A DNA stretch of 64,000 nucleotides from positions 17,997,614-18,061,613 of the forward strand of contig OY992836.1 of NCBI GenBank assembly GCA_963921425.1, written 5' to 3'. This stretch comes from Dryas octopetala. Lineage: Eukaryota; Streptophyta; Magnoliopsida; Rosales; Rosaceae. Position 1 is the stretch's first letter; the number at the start of each line of letters is the position of its first letter. The notes beneath the pieces are model-generated. The model was given only the letters and a program-made list of their open reading frames with translations. It did no database searches and was not told where the DNA came from. A program made the translations under genes and the position numbers. Of the stretch, positions 10,640-22,620 are shown piece after piece.

Positions 10640-12008
10640 TGTTTGTGGATAAATCCACATAGATTTAATGGACAAATCAGATGACAACATGTCGCGCTTT
10701 GACTATTCAATCATTGATTCAGCCAAACCAACCATCTACATCATCACTTCACCTCATCAATATATGATCTCGACTTCAACATCGATGCTTGGCATATGCT
10801 ACCTTGTCTGAGCTGATCACAGCTCAACCATCAAACATTCTATTAGAACCCAGAGCATCACTTCCAAGTCTTAAGCTCAGCTCGGCCAAACAAGTTGATG
10901 ATCACTTAGCTCGACTCAGATCGGCCAGACGAGGTGATGATCACTTAGCTTGGCTCAGCTCGGCCATACGAGATAATGATCGCTGAGCTCGGCTCAGCTC
11001 GGCCAGATGAGGTGATGATCACTTAGCTTGGCTCAGCTCGGCCAGACGAGATAATGATTGCTTAGCTCAGCTCAACTCGGCCAGACGAGGTGATGATAAC
11101 TTAGCTCGGCTAGACGAGATAACGATTATACAACTCACCTTGGAGCAGTTCAGATTCTCTTATCCACCGCTCTTCTAGAAAGGACAAAGTCATATGTCTG
11201 GCTCAACTCGGTTGTTCTAACCCACTGCCTTAGAGATCCTACGTGGCACATCGACCATTGGGCTCAGCTCGGCTCAATGCCCTACCTTTCCGACCTGGCA
11301 CATCTAACTGCCTCATACATATGAGATTCACGGATGACGTGTGTTCGGCTCGGCTCGGGGACTACGATCCACCGCTCTTCTATAAGGTCTGAATAATATC
11401 TTCAGCTATACTCAAGTGCCTACCACTTGACACTTTACTGTACCTGACACTCTAGCTTGAGATGAGACAGTTAGGGTTACCCAAGACACCAAAGTCTCCT
11501 TTGCATTCATTGCAAGCTTGCTGGGTAGTTGTGCATGACACTATTCCGAACTGATGACGTGACCTCTTCGCCACTGCTCATCTTCTTACAGGTAAATATT
11601 TTATTTACCTCTTCTTTGCCTGTAAATACACACTTATAGCCACAAAGAAGGGGTTCACACAAAAAAACCCTAAATACTCACACAAACTCTTGAGAGAATA
11701 ACCCAGAAGTTCTTGCCATGTTCTTCCATATTCTCCCAAGTTCATCCAAAGTTCATACTTGGCTCTTGCTGGTTCATGCTCAAACACCTCTTTTTTCTCT
11801 TCACTGACTTAATCATCGGAGCGTAGTTGGCTGGTATTACATCGGTGCTACTTCCTTTGATTCTTATCCATGCAGATCATCTTTGTTGGAGATCATCAGC
11901 AAACTAGCTCATTATTATCACCCTTGTTCATCCTCTAAGAAATCCGAATCATCGCCCACATCACCATTTTTAAATTATTGCATCATCGAGCGGAATTTTG
12001 CATCAACA
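10640..12008. mobile_element. Probable solo LTR of a Ty3/gypsy-type retrotransposon
   Basis: The segment begins TGTTTGTGG and ends CATCAACA, so it has 5'-TGTT...AACA-3' ends as in LTRs. It is flanked by GTAGT (10635-10639) and GTAGC (12009-12013), a 5-bp duplication with one mismatch. Near its 3' part the motif TGACTTAATCATCGGAGCGT (11806-11825) resembles the CTGACTTRAGCRTCGGAG block found in LTRs of Tat/Ogre-type plant gypsy elements. There are no internal gag-pol sequences or second LTR alongside, so it looks like a solo LTR left by recombination. It is less AT-rich than its surroundings and has an internal minisatellite (10894-11136). Confidence 0.65.
10894..11136 (+). repeat. 39-bp minisatellite inside the LTR, alternating A/B units
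   Basis: Units start at 10894, 10934, 10973, 11012, 11051, 11090 (shortened by 10 bp) and 11119 (partial). The core is CTCAGCTCGGCCAGACGAG. From unit 2 on, the first bases alternate GTGATGATCAC and ATAATGATCGC, so the array probably grew as a 78-bp dimer. It stays open in one frame because 39 is a multiple of 3, but I see no reason to think it is translated. Confidence 0.85.
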
Positions 12009-12900
12009 GTAGCTAATTAAGCTTTCTCTTATTTTCATCCCTCAATTTGAAAAAAACAAAAAAACAAAGAACATAAGCGTGAGTTTGGGAGTATGTGGAG
12101 CGTTATGGATTTTGACTCGAACCCATTAATTTGTGTTTTCCCAACCTAACAAATACACAAACACTGAGTTGGACTTCCATTCCAGTCAAAGACAACCAAA
12201 CATGTATCATATTATCATGTATGTGGCAGTTTTATTTTCTATTCTCCAAGATATTTCGATCTGCTGTGTGGGGCCCATGACATGACATGACATGGGATCA
12301 ACATAAGACCAAATGGCGAATGGCATCATGCCATGCTTCCACAAGAATGGTGGCTTTTAGCCTTTGGCTTGATTTGCCTCCCAATCATGTTTAAATCTTT
12401 AATTAAGTCTTTGATCTTATCTTATACTAAATCCGATCACTAAGTACGTGTCAACTTTTTTGATGTGTCATGTACCAAACATGGTAGACAAATGAAAAAA
12501 ATTCAAAAGCAAATATTAATTAAATATGTGAAATGGAATTCTCGACGAACATGGTTTATGCGCCGCTAATGTTGTGACTTGTCGAGCATTTGACAGACTC
12601 ACAGCCCACAAACCATGTTATGTCATCTTAAACCTCATTAGTTTAACTAAAGTCTTTGATTGATTGGAGCAGCTGAGCAAGAATAGTCTTTGATTGATTC
12701 ATCTTGTTATTTTAAACCGTAAAATTTTAACTTGAGAAAATAAATTAATGAGGAAGAGATCGAGATGCCATAGCATAAATTTTTCTTGTAAAATTAATCC
12801 AACAAGTTCGAAAGCAGGACACCATCTTCAGTTGCCAAAAATGAGAGTGCATGGAGGGAAAAAAAATGTCACGAAAAAGAAAATGTGTGTTTGAAATCAA
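12009..12900. other. Intergenic, no gene seen
   Basis: AT-rich DNA with no recognisable coding sequence or element boundary. Confidence 0.45.
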
Positions 12901-12914
12901 GTTGTCACCATATT

Positions 12915-13385
12915 CAAGGGGACAAGGGGTCCATATATAAAATCAAAGGGTGGAGTCGCCATTTAATAACTCACTGCATATTTTCCACTACAAATGATGA
13001 GACAACTCAATGCTATTGCCTATTGGTACCAAAAAACACTTTTTCTTTGGCTATGAGCCTAGCTAAGACTTCTGAACACAAAGTATTCACTAATGATAAA
13101 ATAGTTATTCAAACATCGAATTTGTCTCTCTCTGATTATTGCATTCATTCCTTCATTCACCGGATCAAGATCATCAAACTTTTTTTCTTGCATGAAGAGA
13201 TTTGGAGTTAAAATCTCTAACCATTTGATTCATCAGCACATTACAATTATGTTCAACTTTTTTAGAATCCAAACTTTTAGGCCATCACACACACTAAAAT
13301 TAGATATAATTATTGTAGGTGTTTGTACTTTGTCTTACATTTTCGACTCATGTGAGTTCTAAGTTGTTGAATGAAGTTTTGGAGG
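12915..13385 (+). repeat. Dispersed duplication, copy 1
   Basis: From ACAAGGGGTCC to GTTGAATGAAG this stretch matches 15885-16525 with small indels. Shared blocks include ATATAAAATCAAAGGGTGGA, CAAATGATGAGACAACTCAA, the AAAGTATTCACT..GATAAAATAGT block and CATTTTCGAC.CATGTGAGT. No protein is recognisable. The spacing (about 3 kb, direct orientation) could reflect an old LTR pair or a local duplication. Confidence 0.75.
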
Positions 13386-13456
13386 AGAGTGATTTTGTCT
13401 GTGGTGCGAATACTGCACCCCATGCAAACACTATTTTGACCATTAAATTTTTTAAA

Positions 13457-13952
13457 GGCTTTTTTACCCAAATAGCACCTGAACTACAGGGGTGTGCTCA
13501 AATACCACCTAAATTTTTTTTCTTGCCAATTTATCATCTGAAATTATTAATATGTGCTAATTTGCCACCTAACATCCATTTTTCTGTTAAATCATCAAAA
13601 AATTTCCCAAACTTCCCATTTTGCCCTTGAATACAATAAAAAAATATTATTATTTTAAAAACTTTTTTTTAAAATATAATTAGAAAAAAAATTAAAAACT
13701 AAAAAAATAGAAAATGGAAATACCCTTTTTTTTTAGGGGGTTTAATTAGATTTTTTCTTTAATATTTAAAATGCTTTTTTTATATAAATGACGAAAATAC
13801 CCTTGAAATAAACAGAAAATTTAACTAAAATGACAGTAGGTGGTAAATTGGCCAATATGTGAAAATTCAGGTGGTAAATTGACAAGAAAAAAAGTTTGGG
13901 TGGTATTTGAGCACATCTTTTATAGTTCAGGTGCTATTTGGGTAAAAAAGCC
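13457..13952. mobile_element. Mutator-like MITE, 496 bp, 9-bp TSD
   Basis: The terminal inverted repeats run over about 150 bp each. The left end is GGCTTTTTTACCCAAATAGC and the right end is its near-complement ending GGGTAAAAAAGCC. TTTTTTAAA flanks both sides (13448-13456 and 13953-13961). The arms carry alternating blocks of the 'accacctgaa/aggtggtaaatt' type. Non-coding hairpin-forming element. Confidence 0.88.
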
Positions 13953-13961
13953 TTTTTTAAA

Positions 13962-15880
13962 AGATACATCTATTTCTAGAAGGGTGTAGTACGTTTTCCA
14001 CTCTTGAATAATGAATATAGAGATATAAATTACTGGCCTTGACTAATAGAAATATAGTTAATATAGATTACAGAAGTAATAAAAATCAAGATTAATTGAT
14101 ATATATGAATTGATCTTCTGGCTTTATGTACCGAAAGAAAAACTTTATTTTACCTGCCTAAAGTACCATGAAGCTGAAGAGCAAAGTTATGAGGACCACC
14201 AGGTTCTATTTTCAAGTTTGATGGCTTGGATATGATGTCTCAAATTAGGGTGAACTTTGCCAAAGAGAGAGCACTTGATTGACCATTAATGTAGACTTTC
14301 TCAAACCTTCTTCGCATGAGCAATTGAGTACGTATTCTCATCACATATATATAATATTCTAAAAAGAATCATTAGAAGTGTCTTAGGAAGACTATATGCA
14401 AAAGACATATATTATAAATGCTCATTAAACTGTAAATGAAATTTATAGGGGCCTTCTTTCCAATAAGAGATTTCTCATTTAGTATTAAATGAAAGATCTC
14501 TCTATGGGGCTCACACGGATCGTTTTGTGTCAATCCGAACCGTCTATTTTTTACATCTTCTTTAATAAATAATCTCTGTAAAAAATCAGCCAAATTAGAG
14601 ACCGTTAAGATATCTAATTTGGATCAAACAAATAAACGAACGTTTTTCATACCTTAATTGTAAACTAATTGTCTTTTTATAGGCATTTAGAGCTTGGTGG
14701 CCGATAAAATTGAGAAACATGCTAAAGATTTTGTTACAGACTGTATAATTAGCGCCAAAAAGACCATGGTCCAAACTATACTAACATAGAACATGATCCT
14801 TTTGGCAGCTAATTAAAAGGTTTGAAGCAAAAACGTTTGCATGCTTCCCGACCTTAAAGACGGCAAAATCTATAATGGCCTCTAAAGACGTAGCGCATAT
14901 ACTTGAAAAATTGTGAGGATTTGGGTTTAGTTTGATATGGATGACATTATATAAGACAGCTTGGAGAAAAAAAAAGAAAAATAAGAAGATTTAGGTTTGC
15001 TTTGATATGGATGACATATATAAGACAAAGCTTGGAGACAAAAAAGGATTTGGGTTTGCTTTGAGATATGCATGATATGGTTTTATAGGATGACATTGTC
15101 ATACTCTTTAGAGTTTAGATTGCCAAATAGCTGTTAGTCTTGGCAGAGAAATGAAAGGAAGAAGAAGATTGCCGTATAGGATCTTAAAAAGCACACATGG
15201 GGTCTTAGATGGATTTCTTTCACTAATCTAAAATTGGAGAATTATTTTGGGCCTTGGAGTCTTTATCTCTTATTTATTGGGACCTTCGATAACGTAAATG
15301 GGCTTTGTACTTATGGGCTCCTAAGGATTATAACCCAATAAATTTGATTTGATTGGCTCACTTTAGAAAAGGTTGGAAAATTAATAATAATAAAAAGGCC
15401 TTCCAAGTTGAGGAAATATTTAAATATATGACTGTGGTTTGGTAGTCTACCACCAACAATGGCTACGAATTTTGCCTTTTTTATTTTAATATTTCACTCT
15501 TCTTTTACTATGGCACAAAAAGAAAAGGTGTGTTGGAAATCTGTTTGAAAAAAAATAAAATAACAAAATCAAGTTGCCTGATTAGCTAGTCATTTCTAGA
15601 AAAAAAAAAAAAAAAACAGATCAAATTGTGAACATGAATACATGTGAATTGATTATGAGTTGTTGAAACTTGAAACACTTGAATATTAGTTTAATAGTTT
15701 CATCATGTTGACGATGGTTGATGGATGAATCGATAATTCGATATGATGAATTGTTATGAATTATATATGATTCTAAATTTATAATTGATCAATTTGTATG
15801 TATATTGCCATCAGCCCACCACCATCATTGCTGTGGAAAATTGTACATGATCAAGAAAATTGTTTCAGGGGCTACAACTA
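13962..15880. other. Intergenic, no gene seen
   Basis: AT-rich. At about 14500-14640 there is a fragment (AACCGTCTATTTTTTA plus AATAATCTCTGTAAAAAATC) resembling one arm of the inverted-repeat elements at 44915 and 47284, without a partner. No gene recognised. Confidence 0.4.
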
Positions 15881-15884
15881 CAAG

Positions 15885-16226
15885 GGGTCCATCCGTCCAT
15901 ATATAAAATCAAAGGGTGGAGTACGTTGCCATTTAATAGCTCACTATATATTTTCCATTACAAATGATGAGACAACTCAATGCTATTGGTACCAAAAACA
16001 CTTTTACTTTGGCTAAGAGCCTAAGGCTCTGAAAGTATTCACTGATGATAAAATAGTTATTCAAACATCTAATTTGTTTCTCTCTGATTATTGCATTCCT
16101 TCATTCACCAGAAACATAAACATGATGACACAACTCAATGCTATTGGTACCAAAAACACTTTTCAGACATGGAATTTCTGAACACAAAGTATTCACTAAT
16201 AATAAAATAGTAATTCAGACATGGAA

Positions 16227-16262
<36 letters not shown>

Positions 16263-16525
16263 CTACTTTCACCAGATCAAGACTGGCCATCAAACTTTGC
16301 TCTTGCATGAAAAGATTTGGAGTTAAAATCTCTTCCCATTTGATTCATGAGCACATTACAGTTATGTTTAACTTTAACATCCAAACTTTTAGGCCATCCC
16401 ACACACACTTAAGTTAGATGCAGTTGTTGTAGGTCGTTGAATGAAGATTTGAAGAGTTATTTGTAGGTGTTTACATCTAATGTTTACATTTTCGACCCAT
16501 GTGAGTCCAAGTCATTGAATGAAGA
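15885..16525 (+). repeat. Dispersed duplication, copy 2, with a nested partial copy
   Basis: Second copy of 12915-13385. Inside it, 16125-16220 repeats the 'ACACAACTCAATGCTATTGG ... GTATTCACTAATAATAAAATAGT' part again, so this copy has a local tandem duplication. A (TC)16 tract sits at 16229-16260. The segment near 16430-16530 also contains a doubled TTGAATGAAGATTTGAAGAG motif. Confidence 0.75.
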
Positions 16526-17713
16526 TTTGAAGAGTTATTAGAGATTAAGAATCTAAGGTTGAGATAGCATTTAGGTATGTAGACCAAGATATGGTCTAAG
16601 ACTCTAGGCCAAGATTTTGGTCAAGGCCAAATTAACTAATCTGAAAGACCAGACTCTTGGAATATCAATTTAGGCCTTAAACAAGAATGAGTGGGAAAGA
16701 GATTCCAAAATTCAAACATAAATAAGGAAAGGATCAAAGATCCAATAAAGGCCAATCATGGAAAGAAGAGTTTTCCAATCAGCAAAGGATAAGTTGGAAT
16801 TACAGGTTATGTTCCATGCCTTTTCCCAAGTCAACTTATTCCAATATTTTTAACCTTTCTTTTTCAATGGTTGTATAATTTTCCAAAAATAATAAAAATG
16901 TATTTCCAACTAGCTATCTTTCTGATCTTTCTCCAAGGAATCTGTAAATTTTTCCAATTAAATCCAGATAGTTCGATATGTTCTTGTACCTTAGCAATTT
17001 GGAATATGATCATATCCCACTTTGGGTAGCTAGAAAATGTAGCTTTGATTGCACCTATATATTTTATTTGTGGGTTAATGTGGCATGCCAGCACTTTGAC
17101 TTACAGTTTGGTGTTTTATATAAAATAAACTTTTCCTTGTATATAGTTGGGAAGTGTATTAATTAATTAATTAATTATTACCTTGCCACTTTCTTATAAA
17201 AAAAGAAAAAGTAAAAAATGATTTTGATCTCGGTAATTTACTCCAAAACATATATAGTCCTTGTAGTTCAAAGCTCAGCATTTTAGTCCTTGAATTTTAT
17301 ATTGTTTGCAATCTTATGACATTTTGTACCTAACATGAAAACTTTGCTCAATCAAAACTAATAATTTGTTTAAGCTAACAAGTTTTACTCAATAATGATA
17401 AAAAATCATGTACGTAATCTTGAATTTGATATTCAAATAAAAAAATTAAAAAGAGTTCAAACTTAAAATTCAAACCATAAAAAGAAATAATGAATTATAA
17501 CACATTCCATACATAGATCAGCAATAATGTTTCTCTTATTAATTCCACCTTTACTTCAAATTACTATATAAGCATATAGGTCGTGTCCATTGAACCAAAT
17601 TCTATCTGTATTTATGTAATTAATAATTTGTATGTACAAATTAAAAAGAAGAAAAAAGCAGAGAAGGGTATAGAAAAAAAAATTGTGTATAGTAGTAGTA
17701 GTCAACTAAGTAG
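16526..17713. other. Intergenic, no gene seen
   Basis: AT-rich with no recognisable coding sequence. The last few hundred bases are probably 3' flank of the zinc-finger gene. Confidence 0.45.
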
Positions 17714-18446
17714 TCATTGACTTGAAACCTCATCCAAAAGCCTGTACCTTCTCACCTTGTTCCTAAACAGCTGCCTTGTGATGATCCCATTTGTAGTACT
17801 TGTACTTGTGTTTGACATCTCCTCTGACCTTGTCCTTCTGATCTTCTCTGCTTCCTTTGCCCCATTTGTGATGATCCTCTTTCTGGTTGATGATGATGGA
17901 GATTGTACTGGTGATGGTGATAGAAAGGCCTGATGATGATGACGATCAAGAGATCTCTGTTTTTTTATGGGGCCACTTGGTTGCAGCTTCATACTGGCCC
18001 TTAGACCACCATAAGGAGGTGGACCTTCCTGTTTCTGATCATTGCTGCCTTTCGGGTTCTTTAATTTCTTGTTCTTCTTGGTGTCTTGGGGTTCCTTTTT
18101 GCATGAAGATGAAGAATTTGAGGAATTTTGTGACTTTTCTTTTGTGTCCTCTTTCTGGGTCAGGCACCAATTGCAGATTCTATAGGACTCTTCATTTGGG
18201 TATAGATTGCTACAGTACCTGTAATTAAATCTGGGTCAATTACTTAATTAATTAATAAACATAGAGAGATAATATTGGAAAGAAATTTTTGGTGATGTGT
18301 TGAATTGGGAACCTGTGCTGAGATCTGAATTGGCAAACCTTGCATTGGAAAAGCTCATAGGAGAAGCCAAAATCTCCACACATGCAACACTCATGGCTGC
18401 TGGGTTGTGCTGCTGCTGCTGTGCTAATTGCTTTGCTTGTTGTCAT
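17714..18446 (-). CDS. PHD-type (C4HC3) zinc-finger protein, uncharacterised
   Basis: Two exons, 18446-18313 and 18218-17714, joined by a GT-AG intron, giving 212 residues. The start is the first ATG after an in-frame TGA. The zinc-binding block has C20/C21, C23, C35, C38, H44, C47, C60 and C63, including CMCGDFGF and FQCKVCQFRSQHRYC. The spacing C-x2-C-x11-C-x2-C-x5-H-x2-C-x12-C-x2-C fits a PHD finger. The intron falls inside the finger, at R45. The rest is Lys/Ser-rich and probably disordered, then ends in a compact basic motif, QLFRNKVRRYRLLDEVSSQ, which looks conserved. It resembles the small plant RING/FYVE/PHD-superfamily proteins of unknown function. Nuclear location is likely from composition, but no role is established here. 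Confidence 0.9.
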
Positions 18447-20090
18447 CTTCTTCTTCTTGTTCTGTTTCAGTTTTCATGCAGAGAGAGAGAGTTTTGGAGG
18501 TGTGATGAATGAAGGACTTGGTAGGCCGACGGCCACACAACAAAAAGCCACAAAACATGTTAGAAAATAGAGAGGGTGGTGTTTTTTTTTATAAGTTTTA
18601 TTGGTTACATTAAATAAATAAAAAATGTACAGGAGAATTATAGATCATTTTGGGTGAGGCCGTGTAGTCACCGTGTGTGAGTGTGAAAATGTAATATAAT
18701 AATTCCATAATAAAAGTAGGTTAGAGACGTTTTATACACAATTGAAATTTGGGGGACAATTTGGTAAAAAACAAACTTAAAAAAGAAAGTGGAAAAATAG
18801 TCAAAATTGGGGATATTGCTAAACTTGTTTTCTAAAATAATTCTTATTTTTGCTTCAGAGAAAAGAATTCATATTGAGGTTTGGTAGTTATAAACTTATA
18901 ATCCTTATTAAATTGTTTGTCCAATTCTTTTTCCTTTAGGAGCAGAGGCATTTAATAATAAATCCATACGTACATCTATCGTACCAAAAATATTTAGGCA
19001 AGATATTGCCACATAATTTGGTGAATTTGAGGATTCTAAGTTTCTAACACTATTAATGGTCAGTATTATAATAAAAATAAGGGATTAAAGGATTGTCATC
19101 TTCATTGATTGGTAGAATATGGTTTATACATGCAGAAGGGTTTTAGAACTTAAGTGGGCAAATGTCAATATTCATTTGTCAATTCCATTATCATAGAATG
19201 AATTCTGATTGGGTGCCGTTTCTGAATTTTGTTTTTGTTTTTATCTGACCTTTTCTGGATTCCACACCGAAATGACAAAAGCTTCTGCATCCAATCCATG
19301 CAAACGATATAGATTTGTTTTTCCTTTTTTTGCTATCAATTGTCAATTTGTAATTGAAAGAGATCATTTTTCTAAAGAGAGATTTTCTTTTGAATGAGAT
19401 TGCCAATTTAGCATCCTTCCTTCCTTCCCAAAGAGATTATATATATTTTTTAATTATTTTATTTGTTTTCACTAATTATATTTCTTGTACATAATTTTTT
19501 TTAGAGTTTAATTTTAGGGTCTTTTAATTTCAAGTTCAAAATTATTAATTTATTTAACGAGAAAGATAATCAGTTGTATTATTAAGTTATAGGACAAAAT
19601 TTCAAGTGCTCAGCGATTGAATTTACATTAGTGAAAGCACGCGTACATTTTTGTCATTTATCTTTATTATGTCATTGACTGCATTTTCAATTAAAAATTT
19701 TAATTATTGGTTTTAGGGGGGAATAAACATTTAATTTTACAAAATGTATATAAGTTACATTTGACATGACATTTTTTTTTTTATCAAACATGACAATCTA
19801 ATTGGAGAGGGGAGTAAAAGTCACATACACGTTTGACTAATTGGGAAATTAACCGATCATCTTAACTATTTTTTTTTTCAAATCCTTTATAAGAACTTAT
19901 GTGAAAAAATAGTTGGGAAAATCATTAAACTCAATAACAACTTTCCTTTTAGAGAGTGTTGTCCCTAAATTCTCTACTTGTTATTGGCAGGAAGAAAAAA
20001 ATGCAAATTTTTGAGATCTCTACCAACAAAATGGAGAGAAACATTACTAAATTAATAGCTAGTTAGTGATGTCACTAAGGTTTTGCTATA
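18447..20090. other. 5' flank of the zinc-finger gene and intergenic DNA
   Basis: A short GA tract at 18480-18490 lies in the zinc-finger leader (minus strand). The rest is AT-rich with no recognisable gene or element. Confidence 0.45.
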
Positions 20091-20133
20091 TAATACTAAC
20101 TAAGTATATAAATTATATACTTAGTTAGTATTA
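20091..20133. repeat. Perfect 20-bp inverted repeat with 3-nt loop
   Basis: TAATACTAACTAAGTATATA (20091-20110) is followed by AAT and then its exact complement (20114-20133). It is a free-standing hairpin in intergenic DNA, too short for a miRNA precursor and not followed by a T-run typical of a terminator. Confidence 0.85.
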
Positions 20134-21282
20134 TGTAGTACACAATATTTTATTTTCTTTTGGGTTGCAGATAATTTACACAATAATTGTGGTCTTCTTC
20201 CCTTCTCAAATCTTGCCCCTCCTAGAAGTAGTGATCACATTGTCCAAATTTTGTGTCGCATGTTGCAATGGATGCAAAAACCAAAAGTAGAGAAAATGAA
20301 GAGTGTAGTAACAGCTAAACATCGATAAGCATCAATATATGAGTAATCTTCCAATAAGAAAGCATGATTCAAGTTATTGGGGTAATTAAGTTCTCTCTTC
20401 CTTGAGAGAATTAAGTCATCTTTTTTAAAAGAATTTTGTATGTGACAATCACATGTGATCTTCTTAGATCTGAATTCCCTGGCAAAAAAAAATTGGATCT
20501 GAATTCTGGAACATTGCAAACAAACACTCAACAACGTCCAACTGTTGTGAAACATTGACGTTTATATTGGAATGTTCCTGGGATGGCATACTCTGAAACC
20601 TAAATAAAGGATCAGTTCATATACTACCAAGAAAAGAGAGAAAAAAAAAAAAAACAATTAATTGAGTTGAATATGATAAGACCATATCTGAGTTCAGACA
20701 TGGGCATTGGACCCCTTTTATTTTTACGAATTTTCCTTCATTCTTCTGGCAAAACAGTTGTCACATTCTGTTTACACGGCTAACCATTTAAATACTTCAA
20801 TCTCTTGAATCTTTCAGCATAATTTTAATTTCAGAAAATCCCAAATTTAAACTTTTGAAGATCATTTACACTACAGACCAAAAAAAGAAATCATTTACAC
20901 TAAAATTTTCCCCCAGAATGTTATATGCCAACCCCAAAATTCAATCCCAAAAGTGCAAAAACGAAAAAAAAAAAAAAAAAGGTTGATATAATTCCCCAGG
21001 AAAAAGCAAAATAATTGTTTGGAGAATAAGAGTAGCATGAGGTGTCTAGGTGAATTATGTGAGCACAATCACATGATTTGGGATTTTGTTTGTTTTATGG
21101 AATAGCCAACAGTGGACCACGCAATGGGGGATACTTGAGCTTCTTGGATTCTCCAAAGAGACGCATTCAATAATTGTGCTCTTTAATTTGCTCCTCAAAA
21201 AACCAATAATAGCCACACACACACACCGATTTGGCTAGTGAACAGCCATTGTGAACCTGTCATGTCTTTTTCTGGTCAAAGA
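20134..21282. other. Intergenic, no gene seen
   Basis: AT-rich with A-tracts (20641-20655, 20964-20981). No convincing coding frame. Confidence 0.45.
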
Positions 21283-21400
21283 GTAATGTCATACACATGC
21301 TTCTACATGGGATTCGTCGCTCTAGTGGTGTAGAACCATTTTGTTCTTGGTTTGAGTTTTCAAATTCGAATCTTCCTCTATCAAATGAGCTATGCCTACC
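21283..21400 (+). mobile_element. Possible tRNA-derived SINE fragment
   Basis: CGTCGCTCTAGTGGTGTAG resembles an RNA polymerase III A box region, and about 50 bases later TTTTCAAATTCGAATCTT resembles a B box. A related pair (CTCTAGTGATTTCA ... AAATTTGAATTCT) occurs at 45335-45385. No clear target-site duplication, so this is tentative. Confidence 0.3.
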
Positions 21401-22084
21401 AAGTATCAACCATGTCCGGAATGGAAAGACAAATCTGATTTTCAATCTCAGCCTTCATAAAAGCAAATCCAAGAAAAATGTTTTTTGGCCACTAAATCCA
21501 AGAAAATTTAAGTTGGCAATAAGAGGACACATATATAAGACAATGTCCTCTATTCATATTAAAACCCTGAATCTGGATTATTAATTAGATTAAATTTTTG
21601 TGTGGAGGATATTTATAATATTACATTATTAACATTACCCCTTCTGTACTATATATGATTATATGTACCTGGCCGACAATATTACTTGGGAGAATCCAGA
21701 AAATGATTTTCTTTTGCAGTCAAAACCATACGGCCGCTCACTTGATCGTTTAGCACTATATTCTGCCCAGTAGTCAGTACTCACTCCATGGCATTACAAT
21801 AATAATCACATGCATCTATCTAATACACAAAATAATATGTTTAGACCAAACCACTATTAAATTAAGTCACAGTGTCCACTAATCACATACAACTAGAAAC
21901 AAGCACCAAATTCCAGCAAAAGATGGTCCAACCTCCAAACATTGCCTTATTTTTCGTGCAGGTATAAAGAGTAACATTAATTATTATTGAAGTTTGGACC
22001 TAATTATGACAGGCACAACACTTGGTGATACAATAATGAGAAGAACTTGCATGACACGAGAATACCTACAGGTGTATCCCCATA

Positions 22085-22127
<43 letters not shown>

Positions 22128-22620
22128 TCTTCTCTCTTTGTGACCCCAGCTTGTCTCTATCCGCAAGTTATTTTCTACAATAATACTAGACTCACAGAAA
22201 TTCACAAAATAATGTTTTTTTTTTTTTAATCAAAATGAAACTTTCATTACCTAATAAGTAGAAGATACATCAGCAATGAGATGTTGATGAAATACATAAT
22301 GTTATAAATAATATAACAAGTCCATATTTGAAAAAATAAAATACTGTCATATCAATTGGTGAATAAAATTTGTAAACAAATTTGACGGAGTATAATAGTG
22401 CTCATTTGCTCTGTAAAGAAAAATGGAGGTAAATGGTGAATATAGTCATCACTCGCATCATATGTACAAATCTGAGGCAGACAGATAAAAGCATGAAGTA
22501 TCATATGGAAACAGGTGCAGTTGCCAAACTATACACAGTGATATTTCAACAATATATCAGCAAGGCAAATGCTAACATCCCATAATGGGGAAAACTTTAC
22601 AGTTGAACACGGGATATATA
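21401..22620. other. Intergenic, no gene seen, with a (CT)n microsatellite
   Basis: (CT)n at 22089-22125. Otherwise AT-rich with no recognised gene. Confidence 0.4.

Noticed and set aside
10894-11136. Regularly spaced repeats that could suggest a CRISPR-like array
   Set aside because: Units are directly adjacent with no unique spacers, lie in a plant LTR, and behave as a minisatellite.
20235-20555. 106-codon minus-strand frame
   Set aside because: No motif, no splice or promoter context; expected by chance in this much AT-rich DNA.
22047-22205. Frames rich in Ser-Leu or Arg-Glu
   Set aside because: Translation of the (CT)n microsatellite.
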